NCBI GenBank assembly: GCA_016875015.1
Contig: VGSJ01000007.1
Span: 1 to 63,610, forward strand
Direction: 5' to 3'
DNA from: Deltaproteobacteria bacterium
GTDB lineage: Bacteria > Desulfobacterota > Desulfobaccia > Desulfobaccales > 0-14-0-80-60-11
Length of the DNA stretch: 63,610 nucleotides
Each line of letters opens with the position of its first letter. Positions within the stretch are counted from its first letter, which is position 1. Under the pieces are notes generated by a model. It was not told where the DNA came from. It did no database searches and was given only the letters and a program-made list of their open reading frames with translations. Positions 16,927 through 28,327 of this stretch are shown in pieces. Made by a program: the position numbers and the translations under genes.

Positions 16927-17544
16927 ATGCAGTTAATTCCCATCGTAGTGGAGCAGAGCAGCCGGGGGGAACGGGCTTACGACATCTATTCCCGGCTTCT
17001 GAGAGACCGGATCATCTTTTTGGGGACGGCCATCAACGATGATGTCGCCAACCTGGTGATCGCCCAACTGCTGTTTCTGGAGGCAGAGGATCCTGACAAG
17101 GAAATCAACTTTTACATCAACTCCCCCGGCGGTCTGGTGACCTCGGGGATGGCAATATACGACACCATGCAGTACATCAAGAGCCCGGTGGCCACCCTGT
17201 GCATGGGCCAGGGGGCGTCCATGGCGGCGCTGCTGTTGGCCGCGGGCGCCAAGGGCAAGCGGTTTGCCCTGCCCCACGCCCGGATCTTGATTCACCAACC
17301 CCTGGGCGGCTTTCAGGGGCAGGCCACGGACGTGGACATCCAGGCCCGGGAGATCTTGCGCCTCAGAGAAGAGTTGAACGGTCTTATGGCCGAACACACG
17401 GGCCAATCCATGGAACGCATCAATCACGATACGGAGCGGGACTTTTATATGTCCGGCCAGCAGGCCAAGGAATATGGCCTGATTGACGACGTCATTGCCC
17501 GCCGGGAACCGGGAATTCTCTTTCCCGCCCGGCACCAGGATTAG
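16927..17544 (+). CDS. clpP: ATP-dependent Clp protease proteolytic subunit
   Basis: ClpP forms the double heptameric serine-protease barrel fed by ClpX or ClpA. The 205-aa protein shows the catalytic triad in context: Ser98 in GQGASMAA, His123 in ARILIHQP and Asp172 in TERDFYMS. The start at 16927 ([10 protein letters not shown]) has AAGGAGT immediately upstream at good spacing, so the seven extra codons open upstream are unlikely to be used. It lies one base after tig and ahead of clpX. Confidence 0.97.
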   Translation: MQLIPIVVEQSSRGERAYDIYSRLLRDRIIFLGTAINDDVANLVIAQLLFLEAEDPDKEINFYINSPGGLVTSGMAIYDTMQYIKSPVATLCMGQGASMAALLLAAGAKGKRFALPHARILIHQPLGGFQGQATDVDIQAREILRLREELNGLMAEHTGQSMERINHDTERDFYMSGQQAKEYGLIDDVIARREPGILFPARHQD

Positions 17545-17676
17545 GCGCCTGATAAGAACTGAAGAAACCGCCGCCCGGAGCCGACATCATAAGACAAGGC
17601 ATGCAGGGCGGTAACGAAGCAGACCAGCCAAACCCTCGAATCGGTTTCTTTTCAGGGTTTGGGGAGGACGATTCTT

Positions 17677-18956
17677 ATGAGTAAACGCGGTACCGATAAG
17701 AGTGCCGATCTGTTGTGTTCTTTTTGCGGCAAAAGCCAGGGCGAAGTGAAGAAGCTCATCGCCGGCCCCGGCGTCTATATCTGTGATGAGTGCATCGAAC
17801 TGTGCAACGACATCATCGCCGAAGAGTACGAAAAGGACGAAGCCAAACACGCCCGGCTGTCGATTCCCGAGCCGGCGGCCATCAAGAAACAGATCGATGA
17901 ATACGTCATCGGCCAGGAACGGGCCAAGAAGATCCTGTCGGTGGCGGTCTACAATCACTATAAGCGCATCAATGCCGGGGTGGACCTGGACGGGGTGGAA
18001 CTCCAGAAGAGCAACATCCTGCTGATCGGCCCCACCGGCTCCGGCAAGACCCTGCTGGCCCAGACCCTGGCCCGCATCTTGAACGTGCCGTTCACCATCG
18101 CCGACGCCACCACCCTGACGGAGGCCGGCTACGTGGGCGAGGATGTGGAAAACATCATCCTCAACCTCCTGCAATCTGCGGACTACGATGTGGAAAAGGC
18201 TTCCCGGGGCATCGTCTACATCGACGAAGTGGACAAGATCGCCCGCAAAACCGACAGCCCCTCCATCACCCGGGACGTCTCCGGCGAAGGGGTGCAGCAA
18301 GCCCTGCTCAAGATCATCGAGGGCACCATGGCCTCGGTGCCTCCCAAAGGCGGCCGCAAGCACCCCCAGCAGGAGTTTATCAAGGTGGACACCACCAACA
18401 TCCTGTTCATCTGCGGCGGCACCTTCAACGGCCTGGAGGACATCATCGGGGCCCGCATCGGCCGCAAGTCCATGGGGTTCGGGGCCGACATCCAGAGCCG
18501 GATCCAGCGTCCCCTGGGGGAAACTCTGGTCCAGGTGCAGCCCCAGGATCTGTTGAAGTTCGGGCTTATCCCTGAGTTCGTGGGGCGCCTGCCGGTGCTC
18601 GCCACCCTGGATGAGCTGAATGAAGATGCCCTGATGCGCATCCTCAAGGAACCCAAGAACGCTTTGGTGAAGCAGTATCAGAAACTCCTGGATCTGGACC
18701 GGGTCGCCCTGAAATTCTCCGACGGCGCCCTGGAGGCGGTGGCCAAAGAGGCCCTGAAGCGCAAGTCCGGGGCCCGGGGGCTGAGAGCCATCCTCGAACG
18801 GGCCATGTTGGACCTCATGTATGAACTGCCCTCCCTCAAAGACGTGCAGGAATGCCTGATCAATGAGGACTTCATCATCAAACATGCCGCGCCGATTTTC
18901 ACCTACCGGACCGCGGAGGACGTTTCCTGGGATAAGCCCGGGATGGCGGTGCAACA

Positions 18957-18960
<4 letters not shown>
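17677..18960 (+). CDS. clpX: ClpX unfoldase ATPase subunit
   Basis: ClpX recognises tagged substrates, unfolds them and threads them into ClpP. The 427-aa protein has the N-terminal zinc-binding domain (CSFC and CDEC, about 13-40) and an AAA+ module with Walker A GPTGSGKT and Walker [10 protein letters not shown]. The ClpP-docking loop region and the sensor-2 stretch [12 protein letters not shown] also match. The start at 17677 is preceded by GGGGAGG at 9 nt. Its stop overlaps the lon start (ATGA), and the 132-bp gap after clpP could hold an extra promoter. Confidence 0.97.
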
Positions 18961-21413
<2,453 letters not shown>

Positions 21414-21597
21414 ATAATCAAGGGGAAAAGGGTAAAAGGCGAAATGGCCTTACCCTATCCTCCCCTGGGAAAATGTGGGTGGGCCCGGCCCGCCAAGTGT
21501 AGGGGTGTGCTCTGCGCACCATTTCTCCTCATAGCGTAAAAAAAGGCGGAACTACCGGTTTGGGCTTCCCGCCAGGTCGGTGGAGGGCATAAACCCC

Positions 21598-21627
21598 TTG
21601 ACAGCAGGGCCTTCATAAGCGAATATT
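21598..21627 (+). promoter_or_regulatory. promoter for the tRNA-Val/tRNA-Asp pair
   Basis: TTGACA (21598-21603) and AATATT (21622-21627) are 18 bp apart, ending 8 bp before tRNA-Val. Confidence 0.5.
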
Positions 21628-21635
21628 ACGGGGGC

Positions 21636-21711
21636 GGGCGGATAGCTCAGCTGGGAGAGCATCGGCCTTACAAGCCGGGGGTCACAGGTTCGAGCCCTGT
21701 TCCGCCTACCA
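21636..21711 (+). tRNA. tRNA-Val (anticodon TAC)
   Basis: This is a 76-nt cloverleaf. Acceptor GGGCGGA pairs with TCCGCCT, the anticodon loop is CTTACAA with TAC, and the T-arm is ACAGGTTCGAGCCCTGT. CCA is encoded. Its acceptor ends form one G-U pair. Confidence 0.96.
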
Positions 21712-21793
21712 GTTTTTGGGGTTCGAGGTTCAAGGCTTTTGCCCTTAACTTTTAACTTTGAACTTTTAACCTTGAACATTGAACTTACAATTT

Positions 21794-21870
<77 letters not shown>

Positions 21871-21878
21871 AGTAAATC

Positions 21879-21911
21879 AAGGGGTTGGGCTCATGGCCTG
21901 ACCCTTTTTTT
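21879..21911 (+). terminator. terminator after tRNA-Asp
   Basis: An imperfect hairpin (GGGGTTGGGC with GGCCTGACCC) is followed by seven T residues. Confidence 0.65.
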
Positions 21912-22017
21912 GCAGTAAACCGCTTTTTCTCTTGGAAACTTCACTGCCACCTCGTTTCAACCGAAGCCGCCATGAGGCTCTCCCCATAACCGTGGCGAAC
22001 TTTCTCTAGGAGACGAC

Positions 22018-23109
22018 ATGTCCAACCTGCAGCTGGTTACCGCTTGCGAAGGCCCCCTGGCCCTCAATGACAACGCCTTTGAGCTGTGCCGGGAGTTTAT
22101 CAAACCCCAGGGGGACCGATTTTTTCAGCAGGTGAGCCGCTACGACGATTACCTGGCGGGGGTGGCCAAGAGGCCGGGGTACAAATCCGGCGACACCCTC
22201 AAGCTCATCCTGCCCTTCTTTAAGGCCCACGGTCTCACCAATGCCCGGATCGAGGCTTATTCCCGCCAAACCGTGACGCTGGCGCCGGGAGCGGAGGAGG
22301 CCTTCAAGTTCCTCCACAGCCGCAATTTTCCCATCTTTGCGATCAGCACCGGCTGCCGGCAATTTGCCGAGGCCGTCGGCCTGAAGCTGGGCTTTAAAAA
22401 GGATCACATCTTTTGCACTGAGCTCAACCTGGACCGCTACACCCTGTCTTCCGCCGAGGCCGCGGAATTGCTGCGCCTGCAAGGAGAAATCGCCGGGGCG
22501 CCGGCAATCGAACTCCCCCCCGACGCCGCCTCGGCCGCGGATTTGCCGGCCCCGGCGGCCGAGGCCATCGCGGCGCTGGACCGCATCTTCTGGGAGCGTT
22601 TGCCGGCCATGGAGATCGGCGCCCTCTATCAGGAAGCGAACCCCATCGGCGGCCCCGAGAAGGCCAAGGCCGTGTCCGACAGCCTGGCGCAAACCGGCCT
22701 GTCCCTGGCGGGCACCATCTACGTGGGGGACAGCCTCACCGATGTTCAAGCCTTTGAGGCGGTGCGGGCCGGGGGCGGGCTGGCCATCTCGTTCAACGGC
22801 AACCGAGACGCGGTGGCTGCCGCGGAAGTGATCGTGGTGTCGGACAGCGCCTGGTCCATGGCGCTGTTGACCGCCATCTTTCAGTTGTGGGGTAAGGAGG
22901 GGGTGCTGGAGGTGGCATCCCCGGAGACCCGGGACAAGTCCAGAAGCCTGGTGCTGCCGGAAAACGTGATCGAACCTGTTTTTTCGGGTCTCGATGGCCG
23001 CGTGTTGAACATCTACCTGTCCAAGGGCGCCAACCTGGACAAAATTGCCCACGAGGGCGCCGCCATGCGGGCCAAACTCCGGGGGGAGGCCGTCGCCGCC
23101 CTGGGGTAA
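22018..23109 (+). CDS. HAD-superfamily-like protein of the archaeal-type phosphohydrolase group
   Basis: This is a 363-aa soluble protein. The opening LVTACEGPLALNDNAFELC, the KRPGYKSGDTLKLILPFFKA block and the later YVGDSLTDVQAF segment resemble the archaeal-type HAD family that includes EhaR-like proteins. The last block is the acidic metal-binding motif IV, and FAISTG is a motif II-like Ser/Thr segment. The first motif should offer an Asp nucleophile, but the aligned position is Ala9 (TACEG), with Glu11 kept. It may therefore be catalytically altered. AGGAGACGAC precedes the ATG, and a clear terminator follows. Function is unknown; only the family is supported, moderately. Confidence 0.7.
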   Translation: MSNLQLVTACEGPLALNDNAFELCREFIKPQGDRFFQQVSRYDDYLAGVAKRPGYKSGDTLKLILPFFKAHGLTNARIEAYSRQTVTLAPGAEEAFKFLHSRNFPIFAISTGCRQFAEAVGLKLGFKKDHIFCTELNLDRYTLSSAEAAELLRLQGEIAGAPAIELPPDAASAADLPAPAAEAIAALDRIFWERLPAMEIGALYQEANPIGGPEKAKAVSDSLAQTGLSLAGTIYVGDSLTDVQAFEAVRAGGGLAISFNGNRDAVAAAEVIVVSDSAWSMALLTAIFQLWGKEGVLEVASPETRDKSRSLVLPENVIEPVFSGLDGRVLNIYLSKGANLDKIAHEGAAMRAKLRGEAVAALG

Positions 23110-23140
23110 GTTTTTCTAAGAGCACAGAAGTAGATATAGG

Positions 23141-23165
23141 GGGTGACCCGTTGGGTCACCCTTTT
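23141..23165 (+). terminator. rho-independent terminator after the HAD-like gene
   Basis: A perfect GGGTGACCC / GGGTCACCC stem with a 3-nt loop is followed by TTTT. Confidence 0.8.
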
Positions 23166-23233
23166 ACGCGACGCCCCATCTTTGCAGGCAGCCGGGATTG
23201 AGGGACAAGGGCCGGTGAGGGGGGCGGGGTGCA

Positions 23234-24130
23234 TCACGCTCCTGCTTTTGCTGCTCTCCGGCTGAGTTCCCGGAAATCGGTAAGCCTTACCCCGGCCGCG
23301 GCCAGGGTTGCCTTGAGGCGGGGGCTCAGGAGCGCGGCCAGTTCCTCCTGGCGCTGGTACCGGGGGGCCCAGCGCGTGAGCTCCGGGTCGGCGTAGAGCC
23401 CCGGGTGGCAGTAGATCTCGGTCACGCCCGGCTTGAGCCGGGGCGCCAGGCCCGTCAGGTAGGCTTCGGTCATCCGCCCGTCGTTCGTCAGCCCGAAGAT
23501 ATGGTCGTTAAAGACCAAACCCGCGGCCCGGGCCCGGCGCGCCGCCCGGCGGCAAAGCCACGCAAAAATGAGGCCCTGGGCGATCTTAGGAACCGGATGG
23601 TCCGGGGCCAGGGCCAGGGTGGTGCGCCAGTCTTCCCGGGCCAGGCGCACTGCGGGGATGCCGTATTCCCGGGCCAGGTCCGCCACCACGGGGAAGATGC
23701 GGGGGTGGAGGTGGAGATTGACGTGGCCGTTCAGGTGCCAGACCGGCAGGCCGGCTTCAAGGACCACTTCGATCTGGGCCGCCAACTCCCGGCGGATTTC
23801 CGGGAGGAGGCGGGATTGGCAAAAGTACCGCCAGCCGGTGGCCACGGGGCCGTTGGGGAAAAACCCCCGGGAATCGACCAGTAGAGGCACTGCCTCAGGC
23901 GGCAGGACGGCTTGCCCCTGGATCAGGGTGAGGTGGACCCCCAGGCAGAGGCGGGGCAGAGTCCTGGCCAGGCTCAGGGCCGCCTGGGTCCGGGGGCCGG
24001 CGGCCATCAGGCTGGCGCACGAAAGCAGCCCCTGCCGGTGGGACAAAACCACCGCGCCGTTAAGGGTGTCGGCGAGCCCGAAGTCGTCGGCGGTGAAGAT
24101 GACGGATTTGTCAGGTAAGGTGGTAGACAT
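23234..24130 (-). CDS. hpnK: hopanoid-associated deacetylase HpnK
   Basis: HpnK belongs to the ChbG/YdjC carbohydrate deacetylases. In hopanoid producers it removes the acetyl group from bacteriohopanetetrol-N-acetylglucosamine before HpnJ acts. The 298-aa protein has the metal-binding TADDFGL motif (13-19), GVHLTLIQG, and HLNGHVNLHLHP with the His residues of the site. It lies on the same strand as hpnJ and a second radical SAM gene but is separated from them by 409 bp of repeats. HpnI, HpnG and squalene-hopene cyclase are not in the window. The YdjC-family call is firm; HpnK specifically rests on the neighbours. Confidence 0.85.
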   Translation of the reverse strand: MSTTLPDKSVIFTADDFGLADTLNGAVVLSHRQGLLSCASLMAAGPRTQAALSLARTLPRLCLGVHLTLIQGQAVLPPEAVPLLVDSRGFFPNGPVATGWRYFCQSRLLPEIRRELAAQIEVVLEAGLPVWHLNGHVNLHLHPRIFPVVADLAREYGIPAVRLAREDWRTTLALAPDHPVPKIAQGLIFAWLCRRAARRARAAGLVFNDHIFGLTNDGRMTEAYLTGLAPRLKPGVTEIYCHPGLYADPELTRWAPRYQRQEELAALLSPRLKATLAAAGVRLTDFRELSRRAAKAGA

Positions 24131-24140
24131 AACCGGTTAA

Positions 24141-24400
24141 GTGGTGCGTAAGGTGCACCCGACGGTTGTGGTTGGGCAATGGTGGCACAGGTTTTTAGTC
24201 TGTGCGCCGGCACCGGCAAGATGCCGGTGCCACCAAAAACTTTTCAAGACAGTTTCTCATGGGCCTTTGGCCCACCCATAAACCATGAAAAGCTGGTATT
24301 GACTAGTGGCACAGCCTTTCCAGGCTGTGCACGACTAACCTGCTTACTTGGCACAGGCTGGAAAGCCTGTGCCACCAATTTAAAGAACTTTTCGAAGCAG
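24141..24400. repeat. cluster of palindromic repeat modules
   Basis: This cluster contains several modules: GGTGCGTAAGGTGCACC; GTGGCACAGG with a TCTGTGC partner; GCACCGGCAAGATGCCGGTGC; a GGGCCTTTGGCCC module; and a large inverted pair of GGCACAGGCT-type arms (about 24306-24384). It separates hpnK from the upstream radical SAM gene; the 409-bp gap contains no gene. Confidence 0.75.
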
Positions 24401-24539
24401 GTAATTCTGCTCAACTTTAAGGGCGCAGCAAATCTCGTCCAAGCAGTTGAAGCCTCAATTCCCGACAAAACCTCAGCCCCTGGCGGGTCCAGTAAAGACC
24501 CGGCCCCCCTCCCTTTCCCCTCCCCACGTTCGCCACGGC

Positions 24540-25613
24540 TCAGCCTCGCAGCCAGTGGCGGCCCTCCAGCAGGGCGGCCAGGGAGAGAAAGTTGTAGGGG
24601 TGCAGCAAAGCGCCCAGGCCCGCGAGCCAGTTGCCCCGGCGGAGGGCGGCCAGGGAATCGGCCACCGACACCGCCAGGTACTGATAGACGCTGGGGTCGC
24701 GGTAGCAGTCGATGGCGCAGGCGTTACAGCCGTTCCTTATGGGCGGAATTTGGCAGAACTCTTCCAGGGGCCCCAGGGGTTCGCCCAGATAATGGCAGCG
24801 AAAAACCTGCAGATCCCAGTCCACGAACCAATACTTATACCCCGCCAGGCAGGGAAAACGGGGGGGGTGGCCCCTAAGCCGCCGCTGGAGTTCACTCAAG
24901 GCCAGTCGGGGGTTGAGGATATGGAGAGAGGTCGCGGCCTTCAGCTCCTTTACCCGGCTGAACCACCCATAGAGCTCGGCGGGGGTAAAGTCAACGGAAT
25001 AGTGGTCGGCAAACCCCAGATAAGAAGAGTTCAGCCGGGTGATGGGGTAGGAAAAAGTGACCCGGCGAAACCCCAGCTCTTCCAGGAACCGGAGCATCTC
25101 CCCTAAATCAATGATCAGGCGGCTCAAAGTCACTGAGGCCACGGGGTCCAGCCCGGCCCGGCGCAGCTCCGGCACCAGTTCCCGGATATGGCCGGTGAGC
25201 CCCGGCAGCCCCCGGTGGGCGTCATGGACGGCAGCCGTTGGCCCGTCGATGGAAATAATCAGGGTCGAAAGGCCCGCAATCTTAAGATCGCGGATATACG
25301 CCGGGGTGAGCAGCCAGCCATTGCTGCACAGGAGAGTATGGATCGCCAGGTCCCGGGCCCGGCCCAGGGCCGGGAGCAGCGCGGGATAGAGCAAGGGTTC
25401 GCCGCCGGTGAGGCAAAGATAGTTAACGCCCTGGTCTCTGAGAACCTTAAGCCCCCGGCAGAGCCGCGCCGGATCGGCCATCACCCGTTCCCCCGGCGCC
25501 ACCCGGGGAAAACTGCAGAAATGGCAATGGGCATTGCAGGCGTTGGTGACGGCAATTTGGCAAAAACCCGGCCCCCCCTGAAGCATCAGGCGGAGAAGCT
25601 CCTTGCCGGTCAT
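24540..25613 (-). CDS. radical SAM protein coupled to hpnJ
   Basis: This is a 357-aa radical SAM enzyme. The cluster motif is CNAHCHFC (Cys26, 30, 33), followed by the glycine-rich TGGEPLLYP and the strand ISIDGPTAAVHD. A cysteine-containing C-terminal region (CLAGYKYW, FRCHYLG, CNACAIDC) is reminiscent of SPASM/twitch auxiliary-cluster domains. I chose the ATG at 25613, which overlaps the hpnJ stop by 4 bp (ATGA), and rejected the longer frame that would run deep into hpnJ. It is not HpnH by sequence pattern. Tight coupling to hpnJ suggests a step in modifying the hopanoid side chain, but this is inference. Confidence 0.82.
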   Translation of the reverse strand: MTGKELLRLMLQGGPGFCQIAVTNACNAHCHFCSFPRVAPGERVMADPARLCRGLKVLRDQGVNYLCLTGGEPLLYPALLPALGRARDLAIHTLLCSNGWLLTPAYIRDLKIAGLSTLIISIDGPTAAVHDAHRGLPGLTGHIRELVPELRRAGLDPVASVTLSRLIIDLGEMLRFLEELGFRRVTFSYPITRLNSSYLGFADHYSVDFTPAELYGWFSRVKELKAATSLHILNPRLALSELQRRLRGHPPRFPCLAGYKYWFVDWDLQVFRCHYLGEPLGPLEEFCQIPPIRNGCNACAIDCYRDPSVYQYLAVSVADSLAALRRGNWLAGLGALLHPYNFLSLAALLEGRHWLRG

Positions 25614-27064
25614 GGACCGCGATTGCCCTGGGCCACCGGGGTTTGTTGACCTTGACGCCGCTTGAACATGAAGCTCAGAAACTGGCGGCCTTCCTTGAGC
25701 AAGCGGCGGCGCTCCACCGGGTCGCGCATCATCACCAGGGCCGCCCGGGCCATGTAACGGGGCCGGAAGTAAAACCGGCGGTAGAATTGGGGCAGTGCCT
25801 GAAAAATGTCGGCCGCGGCCAGGCCGGGATAATCCACCACGCACTGCTGGTAGCCGGTGGCGCCGTTGACCAGGGCGTCATCCTGGAGGAAGCCCTGCTC
25901 CCGGCAGAAATCATAGAATTCCGTGCCCGGGTAAGGGGTGGCCAGAGAGACCTGGATGGTGTCCGGGTCCAATTCGCAGGCGAAGCGGATGGAGGCCTCG
26001 ATGGACTCTTTGGTCTCTCCCGGCAACCCCACCATGAACGTCCCGTGGATCTGGATGCCCAGTTCCCGGCACCATTTGGCCAGGCGGCGCCCCAGGTCCA
26101 GGGTGGCGCCTTTGCGGATATTTTTCAAAACCTGGGGGTCGCCGGTTTCAAAACCCACCACCAGCAGGCGCAGCCCCCCCTCCTTCATGGCCTTGAGGGT
26201 CTCGTAGGAGGTGTTGGCCCGGGCGGTGGCGGACCAGACGAACTTGAGGCGGCGGAATTCCCGGCTGAGCTGCCGGGCCCGCTCGCCGTCGGCGGTGAAG
26301 GTGTCGTCGTCAAAGAAGATCTCCGCCGCCTGGGGGAAAAGTTCCAGGGAACGGCGGACCTCGGCCACCACGTTGGCCACGCTCCGCACCCGGTAACGCC
26401 GGCCGGTGAAAGTCTGGGGCCAGAGGCAGTAAACGCAATGCCCCGGGCAGCCCCGGCCGGTATAGAAAGACACGTACGGGTAGCGCAGATAAGGAATCTG
26501 ATAGTGCTCCATGGTCAGGTCCCGGTGGTAGATCTCCGTGACCATGGGCAGGGCATCCAGATCCTCGATAAAGGGCCGGTCCGGGTTGTGATGGATGCGG
26601 CCGTCGGCGCGATAGCTGAGCCCCTTAATCTCGCCCCAGGGCCGGGCCTGGGCCAAATCGAGGACAGTATAATCGAACTCCCGGCGGACGACAAAATCCA
26701 ACTGGGGACCGGCCGCCAGGGATTCCTGGGCCAGGACGCTCACCTGGGGCCCCGCCATCCCCACCAGGAGCCTGGGGTTTTTGGCCTTGAGCCGGCTGAC
26801 GGTGGCCAGATCATGCGCAAATGACGGCTGGGAGGTGAAAAGCACGGCCAACTCGAAATCCGGGGCCAGGTCCGCGACCTGTTCGACCGTCAAATTCTCC
26901 GGGGGGGCGTCCACCACCCGGGACCCCGGGATGAGACCCGCGGGGTAGCACAGCCAGGTGGGATACCAGAAAGACGTGACTTCACGGGTGGCCTGATAGC
27001 GCGAGCCGGCGCCGCCATCAAAATCCTGGAAAGATGGCGGGTTGAGGAACAGGGTGCGTTTCAT
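25610..27064 (-). CDS. hpnJ: hopanoid biosynthesis radical SAM protein HpnJ
   Basis: HpnJ is a B12-binding-type radical SAM enzyme required to form the cyclitol ether of bacteriohopanetetrol from its glucosamine precursor. The 484-aa protein begins MKRTLFLNPPSFQDFDGGAG, the recognisable HpnJ start, and continues with a cobalamin-type Rossmann domain (to about 180). The radical SAM core has CPGHCVYC (Cys206, 210, 213), and a C-terminal helical region follows. It is the first gene of the minus-strand hpnJ / radical SAM / hpnK group. Assignment rests on N-terminal sequence and hpnK proximity and is strong. Confidence 0.9.
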   Translation of the reverse strand: MKRTLFLNPPSFQDFDGGAGSRYQATREVTSFWYPTWLCYPAGLIPGSRVVDAPPENLTVEQVADLAPDFELAVLFTSQPSFAHDLATVSRLKAKNPRLLVGMAGPQVSVLAQESLAAGPQLDFVVRREFDYTVLDLAQARPWGEIKGLSYRADGRIHHNPDRPFIEDLDALPMVTEIYHRDLTMEHYQIPYLRYPYVSFYTGRGCPGHCVYCLWPQTFTGRRYRVRSVANVVAEVRRSLELFPQAAEIFFDDDTFTADGERARQLSREFRRLKFVWSATARANTSYETLKAMKEGGLRLLVVGFETGDPQVLKNIRKGATLDLGRRLAKWCRELGIQIHGTFMVGLPGETKESIEASIRFACELDPDTIQVSLATPYPGTEFYDFCREQGFLQDDALVNGATGYQQCVVDYPGLAAADIFQALPQFYRRFYFRPRYMARAALVMMRDPVERRRLLKEGRQFLSFMFKRRQGQQTPVAQGNRGP

Positions 27065-27725
27065 AGTTTGCCTTAACCTCTAAGGGGCAGTCCTCTAAGG
27101 CCGGATCGGCCCCGGCCCGGCCCGCCGGCCCGAGGGAACCCCTGCATATAATAGGGGGATTTTATCCGAGGTTGGCGCCTTTGTCCAGGGAATAGCCGGA
27201 GTTAAGGGAGGGAGACCAATCGGGGGGCGCGGCCGGGGCGGATGACATTTCCTGGACAGCAGCTAAGCTAACCGTCAAAGCGCAATCCGGTTTGCCCTGA
27301 TTTGCCTAAGCGGAATCTTCCGGCAGGGTCGCCGTTACAGCTATGATAACCATATAGAATAGTTAGTTTTATTAGTTAAATCGCGCCTAGATAGCAGTTA
27401 GGTTGAATGTAGAGGAACATCGTAAAACCTGGAAAAAGCATATGGCCGATCTCTATACCCGGGCAGAGCACTAATCTGTCCATGATATTGCAGGATTGGC
27501 TGACTTCGCGGACTTTTGGGTGATTCTGAGATTAATAATAGCTTTTTCAGACCCGGTTATCTCGGCCTCCTCTTCACCTCCTCCCAATCAGGATCAACCG
27601 GCACGTTTTTTCTTGGCAACCCCGTCCGGGGATTTTGCGGTAATTGTATAAGGTAGCGTGCCTTCAGTGATAGAAATAAATTTAAAGCACTATCTTTTGA
27701 ACTCCGGAGTCCAGCCCCAAAATTT
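27065..27725. other. gene-free stretch
   Basis: I found no supported gene. Short open stretches on the plus strand around 27410-27640 are broken by a stop and match nothing I know. It may be decayed coding DNA. Confidence 0.5.
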
Positions 27726-28113
27726 CTAACGCTTGGCGCAAGATTGGCACACGGAGGCCGGCCTCTCTTCATAAAAAGACCTCCGGAAATTGCGGTAAGC
27801 AATTTGACCCCAGATGCTCGGAAGAGAACGGTCCCGAACGTTTCCAAAGGTTAAACGCCGGTAAGGGCGTTCAACCCCGTCGGCAACCAGGGTCACTCCG
27901 GTCACCGGTAAGTTGGTAAAGACACAAGGCGACACCTCGCCGTCGGCGGAGACTAACAAAGCCCGCGCTACGTTTTCGGTGCAGACCTGACGCCTCCGGC
28001 CCGGGCTCTGGAGTTGATAATAGATATTTAGACCGTTTGCAAAAAGTACTTACCGCCACCTGAATCCAATCTAACCGCGGCATCAAGAGAGAATTGATCC
28101 TACTCCAAACCAC
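27726..28113 (-). pseudogene. 3' remnant of a radical SAM/SPASM protein gene
   Basis: The last 78 codons read as a SPASM-like C-terminus: LVSADGEVSPCVFTNLPVTG, then FGNVRDRSLPSIWGQ and a final ASVCQSCAKR, with the expected Cys spacing. Upstream in the same frame the sequence stays meaningful (NIYYQLQSPGRRRQVCTENV) but then meets a stop. A neighbouring frame supplies PRLDWIQV just before it, so at least one frameshift has occurred. The radical SAM core itself is missing. It is a decayed gene. Confidence 0.7.
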
Positions 28114-28243
28114 GCCCCATCTATCCTCGGGCCAACCCCACCCAGATTTGATATTTTAAATCAGACCTCAGGCATGGCTGCAACGCTTGTTTTATCAAGC
28201 GGTTATTTATGCAACACTATGCCCCCCGACAAAAATTGTCTAT

Positions 28244-28284
28244 TGACCCCTCGTTAGGGGGAGAGGGTCAGGGTGAGGGGTGGT
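28244..28284. repeat. CCCCTC/GAGGGG repeat
   Basis: A C-run/G-run palindrome followed by GGGTCAGGGTGAGGGG belongs to the same family as 11957-12059. Confidence 0.5.
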
Positions 28285-28327
28285 TATTGATCCCCTCGAA
28301 AACGCTCTATTTGACCCACATTCGGTC

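Noticed and set aside
25614-25844. N-terminal extension of the second radical SAM protein by 77 residues
   Set aside because: The extension lies entirely inside hpnJ and is Pro/Gly/Arg rich; the ATGA-overlap start is far better supported.
27557-27847. 96-codon minus-strand frame overlapping the radical SAM relic
   Set aside because: It is out of frame with the recognisable SPASM sequence and has no motif or ribosome-binding site.
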